Both the position numbers and the translations under genes were made by a program. From positions 1 to 64,000 of the IMG/VR virus record IMGVR_UViG_3300028920_000037: DNA of 64,000 bases. One strand, written 5' to 3'. This stretch comes from a virus. Numbering within the stretch: the stretch's first letter is position 1; every line of letters starts with the position of its first letter. This document shows positions 8,424 to 14,582 of this stretch, in pieces. Under the pieces are notes generated by a model. It saw only the letters and a list, made by a program, of their open reading frames with translations, was not told the origin of the DNA and ran no database searches.

Positions 8424-8452
8424 TTGTCATTCAACTCTTGAAGTGGTATAAT
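8424..8452 (+). promoter_or_regulatory. Sigma70-type promoter with extended -10
   Basis: The -35 box TTGTCA (8424-8429), a 17-base spacer and a perfect -10 TATAAT (8447-8452) preceded by TGG make a near-consensus host promoter. The ATG of the homing endonuclease begins 7 bases after the -10, so the predicted transcript starts at or next to the start codon and would be leaderless. Confidence 0.75.
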
Positions 8453-8459
8453 ACAAACC

Positions 8460-9395
8460 ATGCAAGAGGAAACACTTTGTCGCGAGTGTGGACAGGAATT
8501 CGATACATCTGAACAGGTTCGTCGTCACTTAAGAAAACACAAGATGTCCTATAAAGATTACGTGTTGAAGTGGAAGTACGATAACATCAAACCAATTTGC
8601 AAGTGTGGTTGCGGCCAAGAGACGCTTTGGAACATAGCGTTGAAGGATTTTGCTGTTCACGTCCAAGGACATCACGCGTGGGGTTGTAAGAAGTCCGACG
8701 AAGAAAAGCAAAAAATTGGTCGCAAGAACAGCGAAAACATGAAGCGTTATTATGCTGAACATCATGATGAAGCAATGCGAAAAGTTGCGTTAATGAACGC
8801 GGCACATACACCAGAAGTTGAAGCAAAACGTATCAAAGCAACCCGTCGAGCCTACGAGACTATGTCGTTCGAAGACAAGCAGAAGTTTTCAGACAACACA
8901 AAAAAGCTCTGGAGAGAGTCTCGAGAACTCATGGATGCGGCACGTGAAAAAGCTGCTATAACGTTCAAAGAACGTGCTGCAAACGGTGAATATGACCTTG
9001 AAAGTCGTAACAGAAAGATTTCAAAAGCGATAACTCAACTGTACATCGACGGTGGACAAGCATGGGGCACGGGTCACTATACGTCTACAAAAACAGGAAA
9101 GACGATTTATCATCGTTCGTCTTGGGAGCTTCAATATGCTCAGCTGTTGGATGAAGATCCTGATGTACTAACATGGGAGTTTGAATGGGAAGGCATCCCA
9201 TATGAAATTGATGGTGTAATTCATCATTACGTTCCTGATTTTCACGTTGTGATGAATGATAAGTCTCACCTCTTTGTTGAGGTCAAGCCCCAGGCGCTTG
9301 TTGAAACTGATGTAAATGCGGCAAAACGCAATGCAGCACTAAGGGTATGTGAACACCGAGGGTGGAAGTACGTTTCATGGGCTCCTGTTGTATAA
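8460..9395 (+). CDS. Zinc-finger homing endonuclease with PD-(D/E)XK domain
   Basis: This is a probable free-standing homing endonuclease. It has an N-terminal C2H2 finger (Cys7, Cys10, His23, His27), then a CKCGCG...GHH cysteine module (47-72), a helical Lys-rich linker, and a C-terminal PD-(D/E)XK-type nuclease fold. Candidate catalytic residues are Glu223 (SSWE), Asp260 (VPDF) and Glu274-x-Lys276 (VEVKP). The base composition is visibly more AT-rich than the capsid gene, as expected of a recent invader. It follows the capsid terminator and has its own host-type promoter, with no ribosome binding site before the ATG. The first two modules are shared with the genes at 39667 and 42019. Confidence 0.85.
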   Translation: MQEETLCRECGQEFDTSEQVRRHLRKHKMSYKDYVLKWKYDNIKPICKCGCGQETLWNIALKDFAVHVQGHHAWGCKKSDEEKQKIGRKNSENMKRYYAEHHDEAMRKVALMNAAHTPEVEAKRIKATRRAYETMSFEDKQKFSDNTKKLWRESRELMDAAREKAAITFKERAANGEYDLESRNRKISKAITQLYIDGGQAWGTGHYTSTKTGKTIYHRSSWELQYAQLLDEDPDVLTWEFEWEGIPYEIDGVIHHYVPDFHVVMNDKSHLFVEVKPQALVETDVNAAKRNAALRVCEHRGWKYVSWAPVV

Positions 9396-9396
9396 T
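9391..9396 (+). promoter_or_regulatory. TATAAT -10-like box before DUF5662 gene
   Basis: TATAAT overlaps the stop codon of the endonuclease and lies 7 bases before the ATG at 9404. I see no -35 box at 16-18 bases. The same spacing is found at 8447, so leaderless transcription is possible, but the box could be a by-product of the Val-stop codons. Confidence 0.3.
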
Positions 9397-9403
9397 CCAT
9401 CAC

Positions 9404-9895
9404 ATGTCAAACGTCACGCAGGAAGACAAAGAAAGAAGCAAGCTACTTCAATTGCAGCATGTAATACTCGTCAGGGATTTGATGAACGAAGCCGTGATGG
9501 TCCTGCTTCGCAGAGCCGCGCTTCACGATAAGTCGAAGCTCGAGGAACCTGAGTTGTCCATATTTGCAGAATACGCCGGTCGTCTCAAGGGGCTTACATA
9601 CATGAGCGACGAGTACAGGCAGTGCCTCAAAGAGATGGCACCAGCGCTTGAACACCACTATGCCGCGAACCGACATCATCCTCAACACTTTCCAAACGGG
9701 ATCGATGATATGAACTTGTTTGATCTACTTGAGATGTTCATCGACTGGTACGCATCTACGAAAAGACATGACGATGGAGATATCAACGACAGCATTGACA
9801 AGAACAAGACACGGTTTGAGCTAAGCGACCAGCTTGAACGCATCCTGCGCAACACAATTGTAGAATTCGATCCAAGCGTTGAAGGAGATAGTTAG
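9404..9895 (+). CDS. DUF5662 family protein
   Basis: This 163-residue protein matches the DUF5662 pattern known from many phages. Visible pieces are RAALHDKSKLEEPE, YRQCLKEMAPALEHHYAANRHHPQHF and GIDDMNLFDLLEMFIDWYAS. The His and Asp arrangement (HD, HH, HHP, D-W) resembles an HD-type metal-dependent hydrolase, but no activity is established to my knowledge. I chose ATG 9404 (MSNVTQEDKER) over the longer frame from 9362, which overlaps the endonuclease end and has no family match. Confidence 0.85.
   Translation: MSNVTQEDKERSKLLQLQHVILVRDLMNEAVMVLLRRAALHDKSKLEEPELSIFAEYAGRLKGLTYMSDEYRQCLKEMAPALEHHYAANRHHPQHFPNGIDDMNLFDLLEMFIDWYASTKRHDDGDINDSIDKNKTRFELSDQLERILRNTIVEFDPSVEGDS
9889..9894 (+). 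promoter_or_regulatory. TAGTTA late-promoter-like hexamer
   Basis: The motif overlaps the stop region of the DUF5662 gene and lies 35 bases before the ATG at 9930. A ribosome binding site (GGGTGAAG) follows it. Confidence 0.35.
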
Positions 9896-9929
9896 ACAAG
9901 GGTTCCATGTTCACGGGTGAAGACAAGAT

Positions 9930-10625
9930 ATGACTGTTTACACTGATGAGGAAACGTACCTGGCAGGTGCGATAAAGGACCACGCTCAACGCCTCGCAAT
10001 GTTGGCAGTCGCCGGAGATGAGATTGGTCTGATGAACGAGCTCGATACGATGATCACCAGCGCGATCGGTGGTGGACGTCCAAAGAAGCGTGCTGAAGAT
10101 CCACGACGTCGCGTCATCAGGAACTTTGAGAAGCCATCGATACGCCAGCGTACCGAAGCTGTGATGTTTGAGTATGTTGACAAGGACGCCGTGGTTGCGG
10201 TCACAAAGATCCTCAGTGGAGAAGGATCGAAGGCAGCGAATTCAAGGATGCAGCTCGCCCAAAACATGCTTAGGGCGTACAATAGTGGGTCAAAGTCGTA
10301 CATTACAATGTTCAAGCGTGCGATTCAACTCATCAAAAAGCACCTCGGTCTACTGGAAGGCATAGACGAGTTTGAGGCCGTGAAGGCGCTTCTTCGCGAA
10401 GAGGAGAACAACGCTACGACAGCAGGTCCGTCCAAGGATAGAGATACCGGTGAGATCCTCTACCACCTCGACATGGCAACGCGTCACCTTGACGTCCTTG
10501 TCGACTATACGTTGATTGCTGGACACGAAGACGAGATCACGCAGATCTCGTCAGCAGTGCAACGGCTCGCCCAGGGACTCAGGTCAGAACTCGAGGCAAC
10601 TCGTACACCTTACGATGAGGTTTAA
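9930..10625 (+). CDS. Unknown helical protein, 231 aa
   Basis: I do not recognise this protein. It starts MTVYTDEETYLAGAIKDHAQ after a weak GGTGAAGACAAG site. It is soluble, mostly helical and charged, with no cysteines or membrane segments. A basic patch GGGRPKKRAEDPRRRVIRNFEKP (about 48-70) could bind nucleic acid. A regular helical C-terminus follows (HLDMATRHLDVLVDYTLIAGHEDEI). Neighbours are accessory genes, so context gives no function. Confidence 0.75.
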   Translation: MTVYTDEETYLAGAIKDHAQRLAMLAVAGDEIGLMNELDTMITSAIGGGRPKKRAEDPRRRVIRNFEKPSIRQRTEAVMFEYVDKDAVVAVTKILSGEGSKAANSRMQLAQNMLRAYNSGSKSYITMFKRAIQLIKKHLGLLEGIDEFEAVKALLREEENNATTAGPSKDRDTGEILYHLDMATRHLDVLVDYTLIAGHEDEITQISSAVQRLAQGLRSELEATRTPYDEV

Positions 10626-10982
10626 CGAGAACATTCGACAGATCGTTAGATAATTCTAAAGGTCCCATAAAGGGGACAATGGGCAAGGGTACACGAATTA
10701 TTTTGAGCCTTCTCGTGCCTTCTTGAGATGGCTTGTGTCGTTCGTTTGATACAACAAACGTACGCGGTGTAAGGTTTCTGTCTAAGACATACTGTTATGA
10801 TCTTTCATCGAGCCAGATCGGGACACTCAGAAGGGTCATCAACAAACACTTCAATTGTTGAACATCGGTCTGCTGTGGGATATATTTTGAATGTTTGTAG
10901 TCACACTGCTGCGATGTTGGCTTGAGGTACATCTGCAGAAGAGAATGTTTACATCGCACGAGATGTTTATGAAGTTCAACAA
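10626..10982. other. 357-base gap with small hairpins and no clear gene
   Basis: No convincing gene is present. A 15-codon frame starts at 10679 (MGKGTRIILSLLVPS) just after AAGGGG, and may be chance. Small hairpins occur at 10662-10677 (GTCCC/GGGAC) and 10743-10760 (CGTTTG/CAAACG). No tRNA T-loop sequence is visible. The length is unusual in so compact a genome, so an unrecognised RNA or regulatory region is possible. Confidence 0.5.
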
Positions 10983-11381
10983 ATGATAAAACTCACGCTG
11001 ACTCCAGAAGAGGTGGTTGCTCTGAACAACCACCTCGGCAAAAGGTTTTCCAGCGGGCCCAAACCACAAAGCGGGTCCGCTGACTCACAACTTCAATCGA
11101 TCTCAGCAAAGGTTGCGCAGATCATTGCGATCTCTGTAAAGTTTGCAGCGGAAGAGCTCATCAATATCGGAGTGTCACTGAACGACTCCCCAGAAGAGGC
11201 ACGGGTGGCGTTCAAACGCTTTCAGGCACAAGAATCAAAGAAGATCAGTGACCTGACACGTGCAAACAGGGACGTCGGTAGACAAGGCAGCAAGTTCCTG
11301 ACGCTCGACGACGAGAATAGCGATGAACCAAAACAGCAGTATCCTCAACGACAGCGTCGTCGTTCAAGACGTTCATCCTAG
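10983..11381 (+). CDS. Unknown protein with basic C-terminus, 132 aa
   Basis: I do not recognise this protein. It begins MIKLTLTPEEVVALNNHLGKRF. A helical middle (AKVAQIIAISVKFAAEELINIGV) leads to a disordered C-terminus ending in an Arg-rich run (QRQRRRSRRSS) that suggests nucleic-acid contact. No ribosome binding site is obvious before the ATG (GTTCAACAA). The gene lies between a long gap and the tmRNA. A protein-like antisense frame overlaps its 3' end. Confidence 0.65.
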   Translation: MIKLTLTPEEVVALNNHLGKRFSSGPKPQSGSADSQLQSISAKVAQIIAISVKFAAEELINIGVSLNDSPEEARVAFKRFQAQESKKISDLTRANRDVGRQGSKFLTLDDENSDEPKQQYPQRQRRRSRRSS

Positions 11382-11574
11382 TGTCAACGTTGACTCGTTT
11401 GTCCAGGCATAGCAGCTTGCTTCGAACGATAGCGATGTCTTCATCATCAGGATGAAACTTGGTCAGAAGACGCAGCGCGGTGAAGGCTTCAGGTGGACAA
11501 CGATCGTTGTGCTCAGATTGAAACGCCCGAAGATACGTATGTTGATCTGCTCGTGATCCATCACGGTGCAACAA
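11245..11574 (-). CDS. Doubtful antisense reading frame next to the tmRNA
   Basis: On the minus strand, the 228-base gap between 11382 and 11609 reads as plausible protein sequence (CPPEAFTALRLLTKFHPDDED, IAIVRSKLLCLDKRVNVD). It continues antisense through the end of the gene at 10983. No good start is present: the only ATG (11655) lies inside the tmRNA, and the TTG near 11577 has no ribosome binding site. It may be a decayed gene or chance; the coordinates are approximate. Confidence 0.2.
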   Translation of the reverse strand: MLHRDGSRADQHTYLRAFQSEHNDRCPPEAFTALRLLTKFHPDDEDIAIVRSKLLCLDKRVNVDTRMNVLNDDAVVEDTAVLVHRYSRRRASGTCCLVYRRPCLHVSGH

Positions 11575-11589
11575 GCGTTTCTGATGGCG

Positions 11590-11597
11590 TATAGTTA
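11590..11597 (+). promoter_or_regulatory. TATAGTTA motif just upstream of the tmRNA
   Basis: The motif ends 12 bases before the mature 5' end of the tmRNA. Because no start codon follows, it supports reading TATAGTTA as a promoter element and not as a translation signal. Identical to the motif before the scaffold gene. Confidence 0.55.
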
Positions 11598-11609
11598 GCT
11601 TTACGATAA

Positions 11610-11965
11610 GGGGCCGACTGGCTTCGACGTGGGAAGAGAAGGTAGGAACGATCACGTAGGGTTTCTGGGTACCCTTAACTGCTCAGGCGTAAACAACTGC
11701 GAACGATAACGCATTCGCTGACGTACCGCGAGCAATCGCTGCGTAAGCCGTCTCAGTGAATACGGCCTTTCGGTATCACTGAGGCGTCAATCCCAGAAAG
11801 GAAACCGGCGCGGTAAGGCTCATAATCCGCACGGTAAAATTTTGAGCTAGGATTGTTGCCTGCTGAATCGCAACAAACCCGCCGCAGGGTCAAGCGGCTA
11901 AGCGTGTGAACAAGGTTCTATTGGACTTTTTGCGGATTTGGGTTCGACTCCCAACGGTCCCGCCA
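11610..11965 (+). ncRNA. ssrA: One-piece transfer-messenger RNA
   Basis: The 5' end GGGGCCG pairs with CGGTCCC near the 3' end (7 bp, one G-U), followed by G-CCA (CCA encoded, 11963-11965). The 5' segment GGCTTCGACG is the tmRNA D-loop equivalent. TTGGG-TTCGACT-CCCAA at 11939-11955 is a perfect T arm. The tag frame starts at GCG 11699 and reads ANDNAFADVPRAIAA, ending TAA (11744-11746), with the usual A-N-D start and A-A end. At 356 bases the length is typical. tmRNA with SmpB rescues stalled ribosomes and tags the product for proteolysis; I see no smpB here, so host SmpB is presumably used. Confidence 0.96.
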
Positions 11966-12004
11966 ACTTCAATTAATAACGGTTCCAAAAGGAGTAAAAT
12001 TAAA

Positions 12005-12058
12005 ATGAGGACATGCCCAACGGTTTACAATTTGTATGCTGATCAACACAATTCATAG
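12005..12058 (+). CDS. 17-codon minigene after the tmRNA
   Basis: ATG 12005 follows AAAAGGAGTAAAATTAAA, one of the best ribosome binding sites in the window, with GGAG 10 bases upstream. The frame reads MRTCPTVYNLYADQHNS and stops. It has no recognisable function. It could be a real small peptide or a leader for the following hairpin. Confidence 0.4.
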   Translation: MRTCPTVYNLYADQHNS

Positions 12059-12076
12059 ATAGTTTAGTGGCGGTTT

Positions 12077-12106
12077 ACGCCCCCTTGTGGGGCGTTACCT
12101 TATTTA
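12077..12106 (+). terminator. Probable terminator overlapping a TATTTA motif
   Basis: ACGCCCC / GGGGCGT forms a 7-bp stem with loop CTTGT (12077-12095), followed by TACCTTATTTA. It would end the tmRNA/minigene transcript. The T-rich tail includes TATTTA, the promoter-like motif for the next gene. Confidence 0.55.
12101..12106 (+). promoter_or_regulatory. TATTTA late-promoter-like hexamer
   Basis: The motif lies 19 bases before the ATG at 12126 and just after a GC-rich hairpin. A ribosome binding site (CGGGAGAACG) follows. Confidence 0.45.
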
Positions 12107-12125
12107 TCGTTCGGGAGAACGATAA

Positions 12126-12311
12126 ATGTCAGCAACATCAGAACTTTTGGGTGAACGCGTCAGAGCACTCGAAACCTGCCTCGCAGAGGCAAAGGAACGA
12201 GGCGACGATGTGGAGGTCGCACGTCTTATGGCGGAGCGAGATCGGGTCAGCAGCAACTTCGCAAGCGCTACAAGTGCGCTCCGCGAGGGCAAGCAGCTAC
12301 TGAAGGGATGA
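12126..12311 (+). CDS. Small coiled-coil protein, 61 aa
   Basis: The ATG follows TCGGGAGAACGATAA, a good ribosome binding site. The product (MSATSELLGERVRALETCLAEAKERG...) is one long charged helix with heptad-like spacing of Leu, Val and Ala. It has no recognisable domain. It is co-transcribed with the next gene, four bases on. Confidence 0.7.
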   Translation: MSATSELLGERVRALETCLAEAKERGDDVEVARLMAERDRVSSNFASATSALREGKQLLKG

Positions 12312-12315
12312 GGAT

Positions 12316-12537
12316 ATGAACAACTCAGCAGACCTCTATCAACCGATTGTATCGTCTCGCGTCGGACCTCCACCCGTTGTGATTAGGACAGTCGTGACGC
12401 CGAGGAACGACGGTCTTGTCGAAGGCGTTCCACAGACCACACGTCGTGGAGAGGCGTACATCCTCCTGTCAGCCCTACCTGAAGAGCTTCGGCGTCGTGT
12501 TGAGTTAGCCGCTCAGGCGATCATTGCAGCAGGATAA
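12316..12537 (+). CDS. Unknown small protein, 73 aa
   Basis: The ATG follows GGGATGAGGAT. The N-terminal half is Pro and Val-rich and probably extended (SSRVGPPPVVIRTVVTPRND). The C-terminal half is helical (ALPEELRRRVELAAQAIIAAG). It converges with the minus-strand gene at 12513 with a 25-base overlap. I do not recognise it. Confidence 0.7.
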   Translation: MNNSADLYQPIVSSRVGPPPVVIRTVVTPRNDGLVEGVPQTTRRGEAYILLSALPEELRRRVELAAQAIIAAG

Positions 12538-13154
12538 CGCCCAGCGGCGTACGTAAACCACGAACGCTTGACCTTTGCAAGCGTCGCGATGACCATACGT
12601 TTGTCAACGCCACTGTTGAGCATCTTCCTAGCAAACGGAGTGATGCGGTCGTTGAACGCGACCTTGAATGGTCGACGTGTCTTCTTTGCGTTTAGATAAA
12701 CGTCACTGACGAATGCTTCTATCTCGTTGGGATCTGTGAGGTACCGTAGCATCTCGTTGGGATCGCCCGAAAGGGCATTGTCAGGATCGTAACCAGGTTC
12801 TGCGTCACCCCTCTTTAGTTGGAGAGAGTGTTCGTATTCGTGCCGTAACACGCTCCTGAGCTTGTGATACGTCTGTTCGTAGTGATCGGGTCCAAACGTT
12901 GGGCCCAACGATACGTCCAACGTCACGCAGTCCTCGTCCGTCATGGCGTTAAACCTGATGGGATCGCGTTGTCGATCGTCGAATCCAACCTTCGTCTGAA
13001 CCTCCCAGTCGTCCAACTCGTCTACGTTGTTCACGGGGGTTCCATCGAAGTTCTTGATATGATCAAATACGATTGCAACGGCAATGTTTGCCTTGCGCTC
13101 TGCGTACGACTCTGCAACGAGCACCCTTACATATCGCTCTAATAGCGACGACAT
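12513..13154 (-). CDS. HExxH metallopeptidase-like protein
   Basis: This 213-residue gene runs against its neighbours. The motif LRHEYEHS (His105, Glu106, His109) is a zincin HExxH site. No obvious third ligand can be assigned, though Asp and Glu residues follow (DPNEIEAFVSDVY). The N-terminus SLLERYVRVLVAES resembles ILREYVRMLVESD of the gene at 59363, a possible targeting segment. There is no signal peptide. A zincin could process virion or host proteins. Codon use looks like its neighbours, unlike the homing endonucleases, so it seems a resident gene. Confidence 0.8.
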   Translation of the reverse strand: MSSLLERYVRVLVAESYAERKANIAVAIVFDHIKNFDGTPVNNVDELDDWEVQTKVGFDDRQRDPIRFNAMTDEDCVTLDVSLGPTFGPDHYEQTYHKLRSVLRHEYEHSLQLKRGDAEPGYDPDNALSGDPNEMLRYLTDPNEIEAFVSDVYLNAKKTRRPFKVAFNDRITPFARKMLNSGVDKRMVIATLAKVKRSWFTYAAGRYPAAMIA

Positions 13155-13217
13155 GCATTTACATATGCACTCTCGCGCAACGACAATGTCCCTGGACGGA
13201 ATGAATGTTGTGTTGGC

Positions 13218-13223
13218 TATTTA
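13218..13223 (+). promoter_or_regulatory. TATTTA late-promoter-like hexamer
   Basis: The motif lies 19 bases before the ATG at 13243, in the divergent gap between the minus-strand peptidase-like gene and the endolysin pair. The site AAGGAGCG follows it. Confidence 0.45.
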
Positions 13224-13242
13224 ATCGCCAAGGAGCGCCAAG

Positions 13243-13743
13243 ATGGAAGATTTTACAGTGTCAGAAAAGTTAATCGATGCCGCAACATCCGCAAGGATGA
13301 CAGGTGACCTCCCAGGTGGGACAAACTACGAACAGGCACATCCTACTGTGCCTCTGTACTATGATCACAAGAGGTTAAAGCAGGTGATAGCGCTCGCTCG
13401 TGCAATCACGCCACCGTCTCAGCTGATGATGGCACAGTCGATCGCTCGAGAGGAGAGCGACAACTCGATCATTGTTGATGTCACTGGAATGTCGGGTATC
13501 GAAGCCGCGAATAAGGTGCTGACAATTGCAAGGGACAACCCCAAAAAGCACGTCTATCCGATCGACGTGTCTGAGGGATTGAAGGACATTGATGCATCTT
13601 CGATCGAAGAGTTTGAACATCAAACGATGGCACTGAACGTTGCGCTAAGCGTAAAGCGCGGTGTTTGCTCAATTGATGAGATTCCAAAACAGTATCAAAG
13701 CGAAGCCGCAGCGCTTCTCGGTGTGATCGGAGACGACGAATGA
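13243..13743 (+). CDS. Unknown protein upstream of endolysin, 166 aa
   Basis: I do not recognise this protein. It starts MEDFTVSEKLIDAATSARM after CCAAGGAGCGCCAAG. It looks like a compact alpha/beta protein (SIIVDVTGMSGIEAANKVLTIA, KHVYPIDVSEGLKDID). It overlaps the endolysin start by four bases (ATGA), so it is probably translationally coupled to it. No membrane segment is present, so it is not an obvious holin. Confidence 0.75.
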   Translation: MEDFTVSEKLIDAATSARMTGDLPGGTNYEQAHPTVPLYYDHKRLKQVIALARAITPPSQLMMAQSIAREESDNSIIVDVTGMSGIEAANKVLTIARDNPKKHVYPIDVSEGLKDIDASSIEEFEHQTMALNVALSVKRGVCSIDEIPKQYQSEAAALLGVIGDDE

Positions 13744-14534
13744 GGTTGCTCTTTAAGGGAATGCACGGCGAGGACGTTGCACGTTGGCAGTTGTTTCTCA
13801 GAGGTACAAATCCCTACAGTGAGGTCATCGTCAGTGGAGAATTTGACGATATCACTCATGAGGAGACGAAGGATTTTCAAGAGATCTACGGCCTCAAGTT
13901 GGATGGAAGGGTCGGAGGGAAGACGCTCGCCCGGGCCCTCGACAATGACTTTTACGTCTTTGATGAAGACGCTGACGTGGACTATCAGGATACATGGGGA
14001 CAACACTGGCCAGCTCCTCCAGATTTTTCTCCATTGAACTACAGCGAACGAGTGAAGCTGTTTGGCAGGTTTAGCTACAAACATACTCCGATCAAGGGAA
14101 TGCCAGAGCTGATCACCATCACTGACGGTTGGCAGTCAAAGAACGTGAAGTTCTTTGAAATCCCACAATTGGAAAACGTCCAGGGTGCGCCAAGAAACTG
14201 TCGAGTGCTTCTTCACCAAAAGGTGGGTGACCAGATCGTGCAGACCTTCAAGGACTGGGAGGACGCCCACCTCCATAACAAGGTCCTCGGTTGGGCGGGA
14301 TCGTTCGTGCCAAGGTTTGTGAGGGGATCAAGGCAGACGCTTTCGAACCATGCACATGCAACGGCGTTTGACATCAACGTCCCATGGAACCTGATGGGGC
14401 GTACACCTGCGTTGAAGGGCAAGAAGGGTTCAGTTCGCGAGCTTGTACGGATCGCAAACAATAACGGTCTTTACTGGGGTGGGCACTTTAAGCGACCCGA
14501 CGGTATGCACTTTGAGGTAGCTCGCGTCCTATAA
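13740..14534 (+). CDS. Endolysin: peptidoglycan-binding domain plus M15 peptidase
   Basis: Residues 1-65 (MRLLFKGMHGEDVARWQLFLRG...LKLDGRVGGKTLARAL) match a PG_binding_1 domain. The C-terminal third is an M15 (VanY-like) zinc peptidase: SNHAHATAFD gives His204 and Asp211, and DGMHFE gives His257. Such enzymes cut cross-link peptides in the cell wall at lysis or entry. There is no signal peptide, so it would need a holin or act from the virion. It stands at the head of the fibre gene block. The start overlaps the previous stop. Confidence 0.9.
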   Translation: MRLLFKGMHGEDVARWQLFLRGTNPYSEVIVSGEFDDITHEETKDFQEIYGLKLDGRVGGKTLARALDNDFYVFDEDADVDYQDTWGQHWPAPPDFSPLNYSERVKLFGRFSYKHTPIKGMPELITITDGWQSKNVKFFEIPQLENVQGAPRNCRVLLHQKVGDQIVQTFKDWEDAHLHNKVLGWAGSFVPRFVRGSRQTLSNHAHATAFDINVPWNLMGRTPALKGKKGSVRELVRIANNNGLYWGGHFKRPDGMHFEVARVL

Positions 14535-14582
14535 GAAGGTCATCGGGTATTCAAGTGTGTATTTTGGTGAAACGAGTGCCAG

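Noticed and set aside
10626-10982. tRNA gene in the long gap
   Set aside because: No T-loop consensus or cloverleaf pairing found by eye; the only such T arm in the window belongs to the tmRNA.
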